In this document: positions 15,701 through 23,003 of the stretch, one piece after another
Layout: every line of letters starts with the position of its first letter
Numbering within the stretch: position 1 is the stretch's first letter
Assembly: GCA_949294085.1 (NCBI GenBank)
Contig: CASFFX010000006.1
Coordinates: 1-40,255 of the forward strand
DNA from: an uncultured bacterium
Lineage (GTDB): Bacteria > Elusimicrobiota > Elusimicrobia > Elusimicrobiales > Elusimicrobiaceae
Length of the DNA: 40,255 nucleotides
Direction: 5' to 3'
Notes under the pieces: model-generated
Told to the model about the DNA's origin: nothing
The model's input: only the letters and a program-made list of their open reading frames with translations
The model's database searches: none
Program-made: the position numbers and the translations under genes

Positions 15701-18700
15701 TCAGGAACGTTTCGCCCCAATACGTTTCCACCCGTTTGGAGCCTTGCAGGTTGCCCGCCCCCAGCAACACGCGCAGCGTTTCGCCGGGATAATACTGGGC
15801 GTGCTGCACCAGCGTTACGTCCGGCAGCTGGAGGGAGGATTGTTCCTTTGCTACGACGAACACCATCTGCTGGGGCGAGGCTTTGCCTTCTTCCAGCGTC
15901 AGCCGATAGACCCCTTCGGGCAAAGCCGGCAGCGAAAGCGTTTGCTCGCCCGGCGTTTTGAAATTGACGGTGCGGGTAAAAACCGTTTTTTCTTCCGCGG
16001 CGTTTTGGTACCACTCGTCCAAAGACGGCGTGCGGTACGCCGGGAGAGAAAGGTCCTTGCGGGAAGGCAGTTTGTTTTCCAACAAGGCGGCCCGCACGGT
16101 TACTTTGCCGGAGACGGAGTTGCCTTCCGCGTCCGTCAGGTCCAGCTGGGCAAAGGAAGGCGCTTCTTGTTCGGCGTCGTAGAAGCCCTGGGAAAAGGTA
16201 AGTTTGAACAGCTTGGGCTGCAGGCTTACTTTGTAGGAGCGTTGGGCGTCAATCGCGCGTCCGCTTTCGTCGTACACTTCGGCACGTACGGTGTAGCGGG
16301 CAAAAGTTTCGTCTTTTTCCTGCAAAGCGGGCGTAAAGGCAATGCGGAAATTGCCGTTTTCGTCCGTTTTCGTTTCCCCTTCGGCCACTTGCTGCGGGGC
16401 GGCGGACGGCAGATACCGCCACCAATAAAAAGGCGGCAGATAGTCCTGGCGGGAGACGGTGTATTTCACCGTGGCGTTTTGCAGCGGCGTGCCAAAGTAG
16501 TATTGGGCATGGCCGCCCACCCAGGTTTCTTTGCCGTATTCGGGCGTTTTTTCGGGGTCGGATAACGTCAGTTCGTAATCGGGGCGTTTGAAATCTTCCA
16601 CCTGGAAATTCTCGTAGGTGCGGAACGTGCGGCCGTTGGCCGTCAGCAGGACGCGAATTTGGAAAAAGCCCAGCATCCCGTCTTTGGGCAAGGTAAATTG
16701 GGCCGCGGCCGTGCCCATCGCGTTTAGAAGCGGCTTGGACGAAAATACTTTTTCGCCGGAGGCGTTGGTTACTTCAATTTCCACGCGGCGTTTGGGCAGC
16801 ACTTTCAGGCCGCGGGGCTGGGTTTCAAAAGCGTTTACCGCCAGCTGTACGTTTTGCCCCGGGCGGTAGATGGCGCGGTCCGTTTGTACAAACAGGCGCA
16901 CGGGGTCCTGATTGTAAAAATGGGCATACACGGCGTTGGCCGTAAAAGCGGCGCTGCCGTCCTTTTGGGCCAAGACGTTGACAAAGTGGGAATTGTCCGC
17001 ATTGCGGGCCGGAGACACAACAATCGGGCGCGCCAGCGCCAGCGTGCCGTCCGCTTGGGTGGCGGCGTGGGCCCGGGTGCCGTTCCAGGCGGTAATAATG
17101 TCCAAATCCACATCGCCTTGCGGCTGGCCCGTTTGCAGGTTGACCGCGTATATGCGGAAGAGATCCGGCTTATACGTGCGCGCCTTGGAAGAGAGGGTGG
17201 CGGTGTATTTGTCCGGATTGTCCTCAATGGCGGACGTAACGAACAGCGCCAGGTCCGTCAGGTTGATGACGGTGCCCAGCACCACGGTTTGCTGCGGGTC
17301 AAACGAAGGGTCCCAGGCGGCCAGCACCACGTAAAAACCTTTCTCCAGCGCCGGCAGGGACACCAAAACTTGTTGACTGCGGTACGGCCGGTCGTAGGTT
17401 ACGGCGGTGTGCGCCGTTTGGAGGGGAGTTCTCTCCAGGAACTGGGGGATGTCGTTCGTGTGCAACTGGCGCAGGAAATTCCACGAGTTAATGGTGCGGC
17501 TTAAATAATTTTTGCGGTACAGCTGCTGCAATTCCTCCTGCGAGGTGGAATAGACGCGTACGTAAATGTTTTCGGCATTGCGCACTGAAAACGGAATCTG
17601 CGGCTGCTGCGGGCTAAAAGCGGCGGGCAAGGTATCAAAAGAAAGTTCGTTTTGGGTAATGCGTTCGGCCAGCTGTTGGCACAGAGACACATAGTACGAT
17701 TCCCCCAGCGAATCGGCCGCGTACTGGCAGATTTTCAGGGCTTCTTCGGGCTGGTCGTGATTATTTAACAAATCGGCCGCCCGATAGGCCGCATAGGCCC
17801 GGCCGTATTCGGCCTCGGAAGGCGCCACATAGTGTTTCAGCTTGCTCCAAAAATTCATTTTCTGCGGAGTGTAACCGCTGATTAACTGCAGTTGTTCCAC
17901 CGCGTTTTTCAACGCTTTTTCGGGGTTTTCCAGCGAGAAAAGAGCCGGGTTGTCAAACGGCAGCAAAATGTAATCCGTCCGCCAGAACACTTTGGCGTCT
18001 TTGCGGCTTTTGCCGTCCAGCAGGTAGGCTGTTTCCAACACATAAGCCAGTTGTTCGGCCTGCTCTTGGCGGGCGGAAACGGGCTTGGCGGCCCCGTCTA
18101 AAAACACGCTTTTTGCTTCCCGTTCCAGTGGGGCGGGGCTGCTTTGCGCTTGCAGGCGGGCCACCCATTGGTGCACTCCCACGTCAAACAGCGTGGGCAG
18201 GCGGCGGGTATCGGTGTCTTTGAGGGTTAAAATGGACGTTTCCCTTTCCACCGGGTCCTCTATTAACGCAGCGCGCAGCGCCCAGAGGGTTTGGTAATCG
18301 CGGTCTATTTGAGCGTCCCATTGGGCGCGGGTCCATTGTTCGGGTGAAACGGGCGTGTCGGACGCGATTTCGCTTTCGTTCATTAACGGGGAATAGAGGG
18401 TGGCTTGTTGGGCCATTTGAATCCGATACAATAAAAAGCGTGCTTTCCACAAATCGTTGGCGGGCAGTTCGTAGGAGAGCATGGTCTTGGCCGCGTTCAT
18501 GTATTCTCCCAAGCCGTATTGGCAGGCGGCCACGCGCAGCTGTGCCTGCAGGCGGTCGTTGCCGGTGGCCGTTTGGAGAACTTGCTCATATTGCTGGAGC
18601 GCTTGGGCAAAGTCCCCTTTGGCAAAGGCGGCTTCCGCCTTGGGCAGGCTTTGGGCGTGCAGCGCCCAGGCGCTGAGTAATAAGGTTCCCAACAGACAGA

Positions 18701-18713
18701 CGATTTTTTTCAT
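12774..18713 (-). CDS. Alpha-2-macroglobulin-like protein without thioester
   Basis: 1979 residues, exported: MKKIVCLLGTLLLSAW then ALHA is a type I signal peptide, not a lipobox. Residues 20-340 are TPR-like helical repeats. Macroglobulin beta domains follow; VQTDRAIYRPGQNVQLAV (about 608-625) is the diagnostic MG2 motif, and AYFNPALPL...MPQSLTAWN (about 1230-1255) begins the A2M core. In the helical thioester domain (about 1430-1760) the usual CxEQ is replaced by LATRQNDLVSSLNRY; the only cysteines are near the N-terminus, so no thioester can form. The C-terminal receptor-like domain is present. Thioester-bearing relatives trap proteases; thioester-less ones (YfaS type) are of unclear role. 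No pbpC neighbour. AAGGGGAA precedes the ATG. Confidence 0.92.
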   Translation of the reverse strand: MKKIVCLLGTLLLSAWALHAQSLPKAEAAFAKGDFAQALQQYEQVLQTATGNDRLQAQLRVAACQYGLGEYMNAAKTMLSYELPANDLWKARFLLYRIQMAQQATLYSPLMNESEIASDTPVSPEQWTRAQWDAQIDRDYQTLWALRAALIEDPVERETSILTLKDTDTRRLPTLFDVGVHQWVARLQAQSSPAPLEREAKSVFLDGAAKPVSARQEQAEQLAYVLETAYLLDGKSRKDAKVFWRTDYILLPFDNPALFSLENPEKALKNAVEQLQLISGYTPQKMNFWSKLKHYVAPSEAEYGRAYAAYRAADLLNNHDQPEEALKICQYAADSLGESYYVSLCQQLAERITQNELSFDTLPAAFSPQQPQIPFSVRNAENIYVRVYSTSQEELQQLYRKNYLSRTINSWNFLRQLHTNDIPQFLERTPLQTAHTAVTYDRPYRSQQVLVSLPALEKGFYVVLAAWDPSFDPQQTVVLGTVINLTDLALFVTSAIEDNPDKYTATLSSKARTYKPDLFRIYAVNLQTGQPQGDVDLDIITAWNGTRAHAATQADGTLALARPIVVSPARNADNSHFVNVLAQKDGSAAFTANAVYAHFYNQDPVRLFVQTDRAIYRPGQNVQLAVNAFETQPRGLKVLPKRRVEIEVTNASGEKVFSSKPLLNAMGTAAAQFTLPKDGMLGFFQIRVLLTANGRTFRTYENFQVEDFKRPDYELTLSDPEKTPEYGKETWVGGHAQYYFGTPLQNATVKYTVSRQDYLPPFYWWRYLPSAAPQQVAEGETKTDENGNFRIAFTPALQEKDETFARYTVRAEVYDESGRAIDAQRSYKVSLQPKLFKLTFSQGFYDAEQEAPSFAQLDLTDAEGNSVSGKVTVRAALLENKLPSRKDLSLPAYRTPSLDEWYQNAAEEKTVFTRTVNFKTPGEQTLSLPALPEGVYRLTLEEGKASPQQMVFVVAKEQSSLQLPDVTLVQHAQYYPGETLRVLLGAGNLQGSKRVETYWGETFLTSKALLPGGVSVYSLPVEQEARGGLALAWFGASDYTFHSGTAEITIPFDNKTLGVQLQAPSSVRPGEEVSWKLTAKDATGSPVQGQASVTVYDKSLDYYAKKENPFSLGTLFPQRAAVGERASSAGRNYSTQLSHLKQPAYLTPPLLPQLNLSMQYRSYGRLVRGGGVAMPMFKAAANTMLVAQEAAVDTAESTASLALDTAAPAATAEEAAGEEAVPLRTDFSETAYFNPALPLTQGQATVHFTMPQSLTAWNILGFVLTQNADFGAFTAQTLTRKDFMVRAQLPRFYREGDKGVLQAAVTNLTDKKLTAEVEITVRKNDALANDAFDLSKTKKTVSVGGNATAFVEWRITAPADPALYTVTVTARSGKNSDGEQKTLPVYPGKERLLASVHAALKNGTNTLELTEVKDVSDAELQTAALTLNPSLALSVLHAMPNVLATRQNDLVSSLNRYVPLAVVHQFYTQYPQLKEAVAKLPKRSGVNAAWNESDPLRLTLLEQTPWLRQSQGAAPNAADIIDLFNPQVVASVKTKELAKIAKFQNKNGAFAWFPGGQDDDYLTLYALSSFAQALAYGAEIPQAAAQKAFSYIVPRIEQRLLDDKTGSEMTVAYALYAAYTLSAFPQSWAQMAQAKPYLKRWADYADQQSRFMTALGQIYAAAVYHRLGDDVKANQYLDLVLSRMKQDELTGAYFAPEPQSWIWYRDTLSTQTATLRTLLELRPQSDKIDPMTQWILFNRQVNSWDDPKAASQAVFTLLDVMKYKGALSLPSQYTVTWAGQTQELSFEPMDWTENLQWVRQGDQIKPNALQATIEKKGVLTDFASLSVVYQSAEAKASPKGVINVSREYFTRFTQDGVQKIRPVQDLDEVQVGDEVEVHLTLTTDSAFEYVLLADPKPAGFENEELFSGWTYDPLRLYRESRDAQTNFFIPDLPAGTVTLRYVLRPTLEGRFHAMAAQVQSMYAPQYGAHTAAEVLNVNK

Positions 18714-18734
18714 AGATTCCCCTTTTTCCCCAGA

Positions 18735-18779
18735 ATAAAAATCTCCGTCCGCCCGCCGAGGGGGGAAAGAGATTTTTAT
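18735..18779 (-). terminator. Terminator of the argS operon
   Basis: ATAAAAATCTC (18735-18745) pairs perfectly with GAGATTTTTAT (18769-18779), with a GC-rich inner stem between. It lies between the argS stop (18808) and the next gene start (18713). Confidence 0.75.
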
Positions 18780-18807
18780 CCAGGCAGTTGTAAAATGGTC
18801 CTGCGGG

Positions 18808-20400
18808 CTACATCACTTCCGGCGCGCTTACGCCGATGAATTCCAGCCCTTTCTTAATGCGCTCCGCTACGCGCTGGCAAATGAACAAGCGGGACTGGGT
18901 TTGCTCCGGGTGTTCTTCGTCCAGCACGCGGCAGGTGTCGTAAAACGCATGAAAAAGCCCCGCCAATTCCACCAAATAGGTGGTTAAATGGTGCGGGCTT
19001 AAATCGGCCACGCAGTTGCGCAATATTTGTTTGAACCACACCAATTTGAGCAACAGGGCGCGTTCCTGCGGGGCCAGCGGCGTGCGAATACCGGTGTATT
19101 CGGTAAAGCCTTTTTCGGCCGCCGCTTTGAAAATGGAGTGAATACGCGCATGGACGTATTGTACGTAAAACACCGGGTTTTCGTTGGTGCGCTTTTTGGC
19201 CAAGTCCATATCAAAAAGCATATGCGCGTTGGGCGTGCGGCTGGCAAAGAAGAAGCGGCATACGTCGGTGCCCACTTCGTCCATCAGTTCGCGCAGGGTG
19301 ATAAAGCGCCCCGCCCGCTTGGACATTTTTACCTGCTCGCCGTTTTCTATCAGGTGCACCAGTTGGTGGATAATCGGCACAAAAGAGCTTTCTTCCTTTC
19401 CCAAGGCGTGCACGGCCGCTTTCATGCGCGGCACGTAGCCGTGGTGGTCCGCCCCCAAGATGTCAATCAGCGTGTCGTAGCCGCGGTCGTATTTGTTTTT
19501 GTGGTAGGCAATGTCGGACAGGAAATACGTGGGCCGTCCGTCCTTGCGGACGAGCACGCGGTCTTTGTCGTCCTGCGCTTCGGCGTCTTTGGTGGAGCCA
19601 AACCACACCGCGCCGTCTTTTTCGTAGGTAAAGCCTTCTTCGGTCAGGACTTGCAAGGCTTTTTGCGGGGCGTGTTCTTTGTGCAGGTCCGATTCGCGGA
19701 ACCAGCGCGTGAAATCCACGTGGAAATCTTTCATGTCCTGCTGCTGAGTTTTGATGAGTTCTTCCATTGCCCAGCGGCCGTAATCTTCTTCCTTCAAATC
19801 GGCCGGCATCCGTTTGACCAAATCAATCAAGTACGTGCCGTGGTAGCCGTTTTCCGGCGGTTCTTTGCCTTCCTTACGGGCTTTGACGGACGCCGCCAGC
19901 AGTTCGGCTTGATTGCCGGCGTCGTTGACGTAGTATTCGCTGTCGCACGAGTAGCCCAGCGCCCGGTGAATTTTTACCAAGCTGTCGCCCAGGCTGGCCC
20001 CGCGGCCGCTGGCCACATGCAACGGGCCGGTGGGGTTGGCGGATACGAATTCAATTAAAATGTTGTGCTTGGAAATCTCGGCCCCGCGGTCTTTGATGCG
20101 GCGGTCCGAAGCGGTGGTGATGATAAAATCGTCTTCCAGCTTGAGGTTGATGAACCCGGGCGGAAGGGCCGAAGCGTCGGCAATGGCGGTAATTTCACGC
20201 AGTACCACGCACGCCTCTTTGGCAATTTCCAGCGGGTTTTTGTGCATTTTCTTGGCGGCGGCCATAGCCCACACCATAGAAATATCCGCCCCGGTATGGG
20301 CGGGCGCGGCGGAAAATTCCACTTCCGGCAATTCAAAACCTTTGAAGTAGTCCGCGTTGGATAATTTTAAGGCAATGTCTTGTTTAAGTTTTTCTAGCAT
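18808..20400 (-). CDS. argS: Arginyl-tRNA synthetase
   Basis: 530 residues, class I synthetase charging tRNA-Arg with ATP. The N-terminal Add-1 domain (1-90) is followed by the HIGH-type motif in SANPTGPLHVASGRG (about 120-134), the Rossmann core, the KMSKRAGRF loop, and the C-terminal anticodon-binding helices (about 410-530) starting near YVHARIHSIF. It starts 6 bases after the rsfS stop; no Shine-Dalgarno sequence is visible in that A-rich gap, so translation may be coupled. Slightly shorter than the 550-580 residues common in other bacteria, without losing a core motif. Confidence 0.96.
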   Translation of the reverse strand: MLEKLKQDIALKLSNADYFKGFELPEVEFSAAPAHTGADISMVWAMAAAKKMHKNPLEIAKEACVVLREITAIADASALPPGFINLKLEDDFIITTASDRRIKDRGAEISKHNILIEFVSANPTGPLHVASGRGASLGDSLVKIHRALGYSCDSEYYVNDAGNQAELLAASVKARKEGKEPPENGYHGTYLIDLVKRMPADLKEEDYGRWAMEELIKTQQQDMKDFHVDFTRWFRESDLHKEHAPQKALQVLTEEGFTYEKDGAVWFGSTKDAEAQDDKDRVLVRKDGRPTYFLSDIAYHKNKYDRGYDTLIDILGADHHGYVPRMKAAVHALGKEESSFVPIIHQLVHLIENGEQVKMSKRAGRFITLRELMDEVGTDVCRFFFASRTPNAHMLFDMDLAKKRTNENPVFYVQYVHARIHSIFKAAAEKGFTEYTGIRTPLAPQERALLLKLVWFKQILRNCVADLSPHHLTTYLVELAGLFHAFYDTCRVLDEEHPEQTQSRLFICQRVAERIKKGLEFIGVSAPEVM

Positions 20401-20406
20401 TTTTGA

Positions 20407-20967
20407 TTATTTTTTTGAGGCGGTTTTTTTCGCCGCGGCAGTTTTTTTGGCGGCGGATTTCCGAACGGCCGCTTTTTTGGAGGCCGTTTTTTTAGCGGCG
20501 GTTTTTTTGGGGGCGGCAGCCTTTTTGGCTGTCGTTTTTTTAGCGGCCGTTTTCTTGGCGGCTGCTTTTTTGGGGGCGGCCTTTTTGGCGGCCGCGGTTT
20601 TTTTCTGTACCGCCTTTTTGACGGGTTTTTTGAAATCTATTTCTTTGCCGAAGCTGAAAATCTTGTCCAGCGCGTAAAAGTCGCGCGCTTCCTGGGTCAT
20701 TACGTGGGCCAAAAAGCTGCCATAGTCGCTCACGCGCCAGAGGTTGCTGTCTCCCCCGTCGCGGTTAAGCTTATAAAAGCCCTGTTCTTTTAATTTTTTG
20801 CTGATTTCTTCTTCCACGGCGTCCAGGTGCGGCTTGGAGGTGGCGGTGGCAATTAAAATGTAATCGCACAGCGAGGAAAGCCCGCACAAATCAATCACTT
20901 TAATATTTTCGGCCTTTTTTTCATCGGCCAAGCGGGCCGCCAGGCACACCAGTTCTTTCGGATCCAT
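20407..20967 (-). CDS. rsfS: Ribosomal silencing factor RsfS with histone-H1-like tail
   Basis: 186 residues from the ATG at 20967, chosen because AGGTGG precedes it; a longer frame adds 11 residues of unlikely sequence. Residues 1-112 are RsfS: VIDLCGLSSLCDYILIATATS, GGDSNLWRVSDYG and HVMTQEARDFYALD. RsfS binds ribosomal protein L14 and blocks subunit joining when nutrients are low. Residues 113-186 are a lysine/alanine tail made of AAKK, APKK and TAKK units, like histone H1 tails or bacterial AlgP/HctB-type proteins; RsfS normally ends near residue 115. The tail is highly basic and probably disordered, so RNA or DNA contact is plausible. Within the nadD-yqeK, LytR_C, rsfS, argS run. Confidence 0.92.
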   Translation of the reverse strand: MDPKELVCLAARLADEKKAENIKVIDLCGLSSLCDYILIATATSKPHLDAVEEEISKKLKEQGFYKLNRDGGDSNLWRVSDYGSFLAHVMTQEARDFYALDKIFSFGKEIDFKKPVKKAVQKKTAAAKKAAPKKAAAKKTAAKKTTAKKAAAPKKTAAKKTASKKAAVRKSAAKKTAAAKKTASKK

Positions 20968-21018
20968 AAAACCACCTCTGTCAAAACGATATAACGGCAA
21001 TAAAATTAGTCTAGCATT

Positions 21019-21894
21019 TTAGAGCGGCATTTCAAAGTCTTTGCCCAGCACAATGCGCGTATCGCAAATGGCATTGGCGGACGTTTCGGACTGAATTTCG
21101 CTGTTAATGCCGATGGCCAAACTCAGCTGTTTTACCTGCACCAGCCGTCCGCTGTAATCTACAATAAACGATTTGTTCTGATACGAAGGATAGTTGTCGT
21201 ACTGCAGCACGTCCACGCGCAGCAGCCCTTTTTCGTTTTGTTCCCGCAGGTATTGCGTCAGCGCCAGGGCCAGCCCGCGCTTGCCCGAGGCGTTAAACAC
21301 TTCCACCACAATCGGGCGGTCTTTTACCGCCAGGGGGGCTCGGTCTTGCACTTCGGGGGCGGCCGGAGCCGCCTTGCGGGCGGAATGGGTTTTGGCCGAG
21401 CGCGGGAAACGCACGGCAAAGTCGGCCGCGTCCAGCGTGGAAAGCTCCATCGCCAGCAGCGCAAATTCGGCCGCCGTTAAATTGGTCCGCCGGTCGTGCC
21501 AGGCGCAGAGGTATTCCCACCCCGTGCGCAGCGCCAAAAGCGGGTTGTAGCGCCAGGAAGAAAGCGTGTGTTTGAAATTCTCCCAATAGGCTTCCCGGTC
21601 CGGTTGGGCCGGGATGTAATAGCGCCCTTTATGGGGCGGGAGATTTTTGCCTTTTTGGGCGGAGGATTTTTCCGCACTGACGGACACGACGGCCTTGCGG
21701 GAAGCGGGATTGTAGGTAAATTGCATGGTGGGGGAAGTGAGCACCGTGAGGTGGACGTCCTTTTTGTCCCGCCGGGCCAACGCCTGGGCCAAAGGCGACG
21801 TAAACTGCGCCACCCCCGCACTCACCAGCACGGCCAACAGCACCCACAGCAGACAGCGCTCTATTATTTTTCTTGTTTTATAAGATGGTTCCAT
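21019..21894 (-). CDS. LytR_C-domain membrane-anchored protein
   Basis: 291 residues. One N-terminal membrane segment (about 13-31, CLLWVLLAVLVSAGVAQF) leaves the rest outside the cytoplasm. The C-terminal 90 residues match the LytR_C domain: IVVEVFNASGKRGLALALTQYLRE, then YPSYQNKSFIVDYSGR. The domain is found after LytR-CpsA-Psr catalytic domains or alone, and is linked to envelope assembly; no LCP catalytic domain is present here. The middle part is not recognised. The start overlaps the end of the nadD-yqeK gene by 31 bases in another frame; the same gene order (nadD, yqeK, rsfS, LytR-type gene) is known in other phyla. Confidence 0.85.
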   Translation of the reverse strand: MEPSYKTRKIIERCLLWVLLAVLVSAGVAQFTSPLAQALARRDKKDVHLTVLTSPTMQFTYNPASRKAVVSVSAEKSSAQKGKNLPPHKGRYYIPAQPDREAYWENFKHTLSSWRYNPLLALRTGWEYLCAWHDRRTNLTAAEFALLAMELSTLDAADFAVRFPRSAKTHSARKAAPAAPEVQDRAPLAVKDRPIVVEVFNASGKRGLALALTQYLREQNEKGLLRVDVLQYDNYPSYQNKSFIVDYSGRLVQVKQLSLAIGINSEIQSETSANAICDTRIVLGKDFEMPL

Positions 21895-22994
21895 AAGTCA
21901 ATCCCCACCGGGCAGAGCCATTTTTGCGAGTCGATCGTAAACAAGAGCTTGCGGTTGGCCGCATACAGGAGGGCGGCGTCCAGGTCTTGCAAGGCCAGGT
22001 TGCGAATCACGAAGGCGTCTTTGTATTTGCGGTCCTTGGAAGAAATGTCCGCCACGAACAGAATTTTGGAAAGCGTGCTCATATGCAGGCTGCCCAGCGT
22101 GTGTTCGGCAATGGCTTGCAGGATGTCTTTGTCGCGCACGCCAAACAGGTGCTGCGCCAGCCAGGCCGACGCGTAGCTGTGCAGCAGGCTGGGTTCCTGG
22201 CGGCAGATGTCGTCAAAAAACGGAACTTTAATCTTGTGTTCTTTGCAAAAACGAATTAATTCCGGGCCGGAAAACCCTTTGCCCGCATCGTGCAGGATGC
22301 CCGCTTTGACGGCCGATTCCACATTGACGTTGTAAATATCGCTTAAAGCGGCGGCCATTTCGGCTACATTTTTGGAATGCAGGTAGCGGTTGGTTTTCAA
22401 GTGGGCTTTCAGCCAGTCGTGTATGGACAAACCGTACAGCTTGTTTTCCCGGATGGTGGGGGCGATTTGCGGGGGAATCGTGTCCGGCACGTCCCCGCAG
22501 GCCAAAATATGGGCGCGCACGCGGCTGGAAGAAAGCTTGGGGAAGAACCCCGGCAAAAACAAATGCTTAAACGCGGCCGGTTTTTCGTCGTATCCGCGGC
22601 GTTTGCCCGCCACCACGACGGCGTTTTCAAAAATGTATTTGGGGTTTTTCCAGTTGTGCAAATCGTTCAGACAATCGGTGCCGACCAGCAGATAAATTTC
22701 CGGCCGGTCGTAGCGCTTTTTGAGGTATTGCACCAGCTGGTAGGTATAGGTTTTGCCGCCTTGTTTGAGCTCGTAGTCGTCAAACACGATGTTCCCGCCA
22801 AACCCCGCAAACGCCTGCTTGAGCATTTTCATACGCAGGCGGAACGGCGTGGGCGATTTGGCCTTGAAGGGAGAGTGGTACGCCGGCACAATGTGTGCCA
22901 CATCGGGCGCGATGGTTTTCATCGCGCGGCGAAAAAGAGAGACGTGCCCTTTGTGAACCGGGTCAAAACTGCCGCCGAAAACGAGAACTTTCAT
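21864..22994 (-). CDS. nadD: Fusion of nicotinate-nucleotide adenylyltransferase and YqeK HD hydrolase
   Basis: 376 residues. Residues 1-190 are NadD, which makes deamido-NAD from nicotinate mononucleotide and ATP: GGSFDPVHKGH at the start, LLVGTDCLNDLHNW and SSSRVRAH. Residues 195-376 are an HD domain of the YqeK family: LHSKNVAEMA, ILHDAGK, LLHSYASAWLA and SKILFVADI, giving the metal-binding His/Asp set. YqeK proteins hydrolyse Ap4A symmetrically to ADP. Usually these are two adjacent genes; here they are one protein. GAGGTG precedes the ATG. The gene follows the FAD oxidoreductase by 9 bases. Confidence 0.93.
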   Translation of the reverse strand: MKVLVFGGSFDPVHKGHVSLFRRAMKTIAPDVAHIVPAYHSPFKAKSPTPFRLRMKMLKQAFAGFGGNIVFDDYELKQGGKTYTYQLVQYLKKRYDRPEIYLLVGTDCLNDLHNWKNPKYIFENAVVVAGKRRGYDEKPAAFKHLFLPGFFPKLSSSRVRAHILACGDVPDTIPPQIAPTIRENKLYGLSIHDWLKAHLKTNRYLHSKNVAEMAAALSDIYNVNVESAVKAGILHDAGKGFSGPELIRFCKEHKIKVPFFDDICRQEPSLLHSYASAWLAQHLFGVRDKDILQAIAEHTLGSLHMSTLSKILFVADISSKDRKYKDAFVIRNLALQDLDAALLYAANRKLLFTIDSQKWLCPVGIDLWNHLIKQEK

Positions 22995-23003
22995 AACACC
23001 TCA

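Noticed and set aside
14958..16565. 535-codon open frame on the + strand
   Set aside because: Antisense to the alpha-2-macroglobulin gene, with low-complexity Arg/Gly/Phe-rich sequence and no family likeness.
20410..20631. Repetitive DNA that might be taken for a CRISPR or tandem repeat array
   Set aside because: The repetition follows Lys/Ala codons of the RsfS tail in frame and has no spacers.
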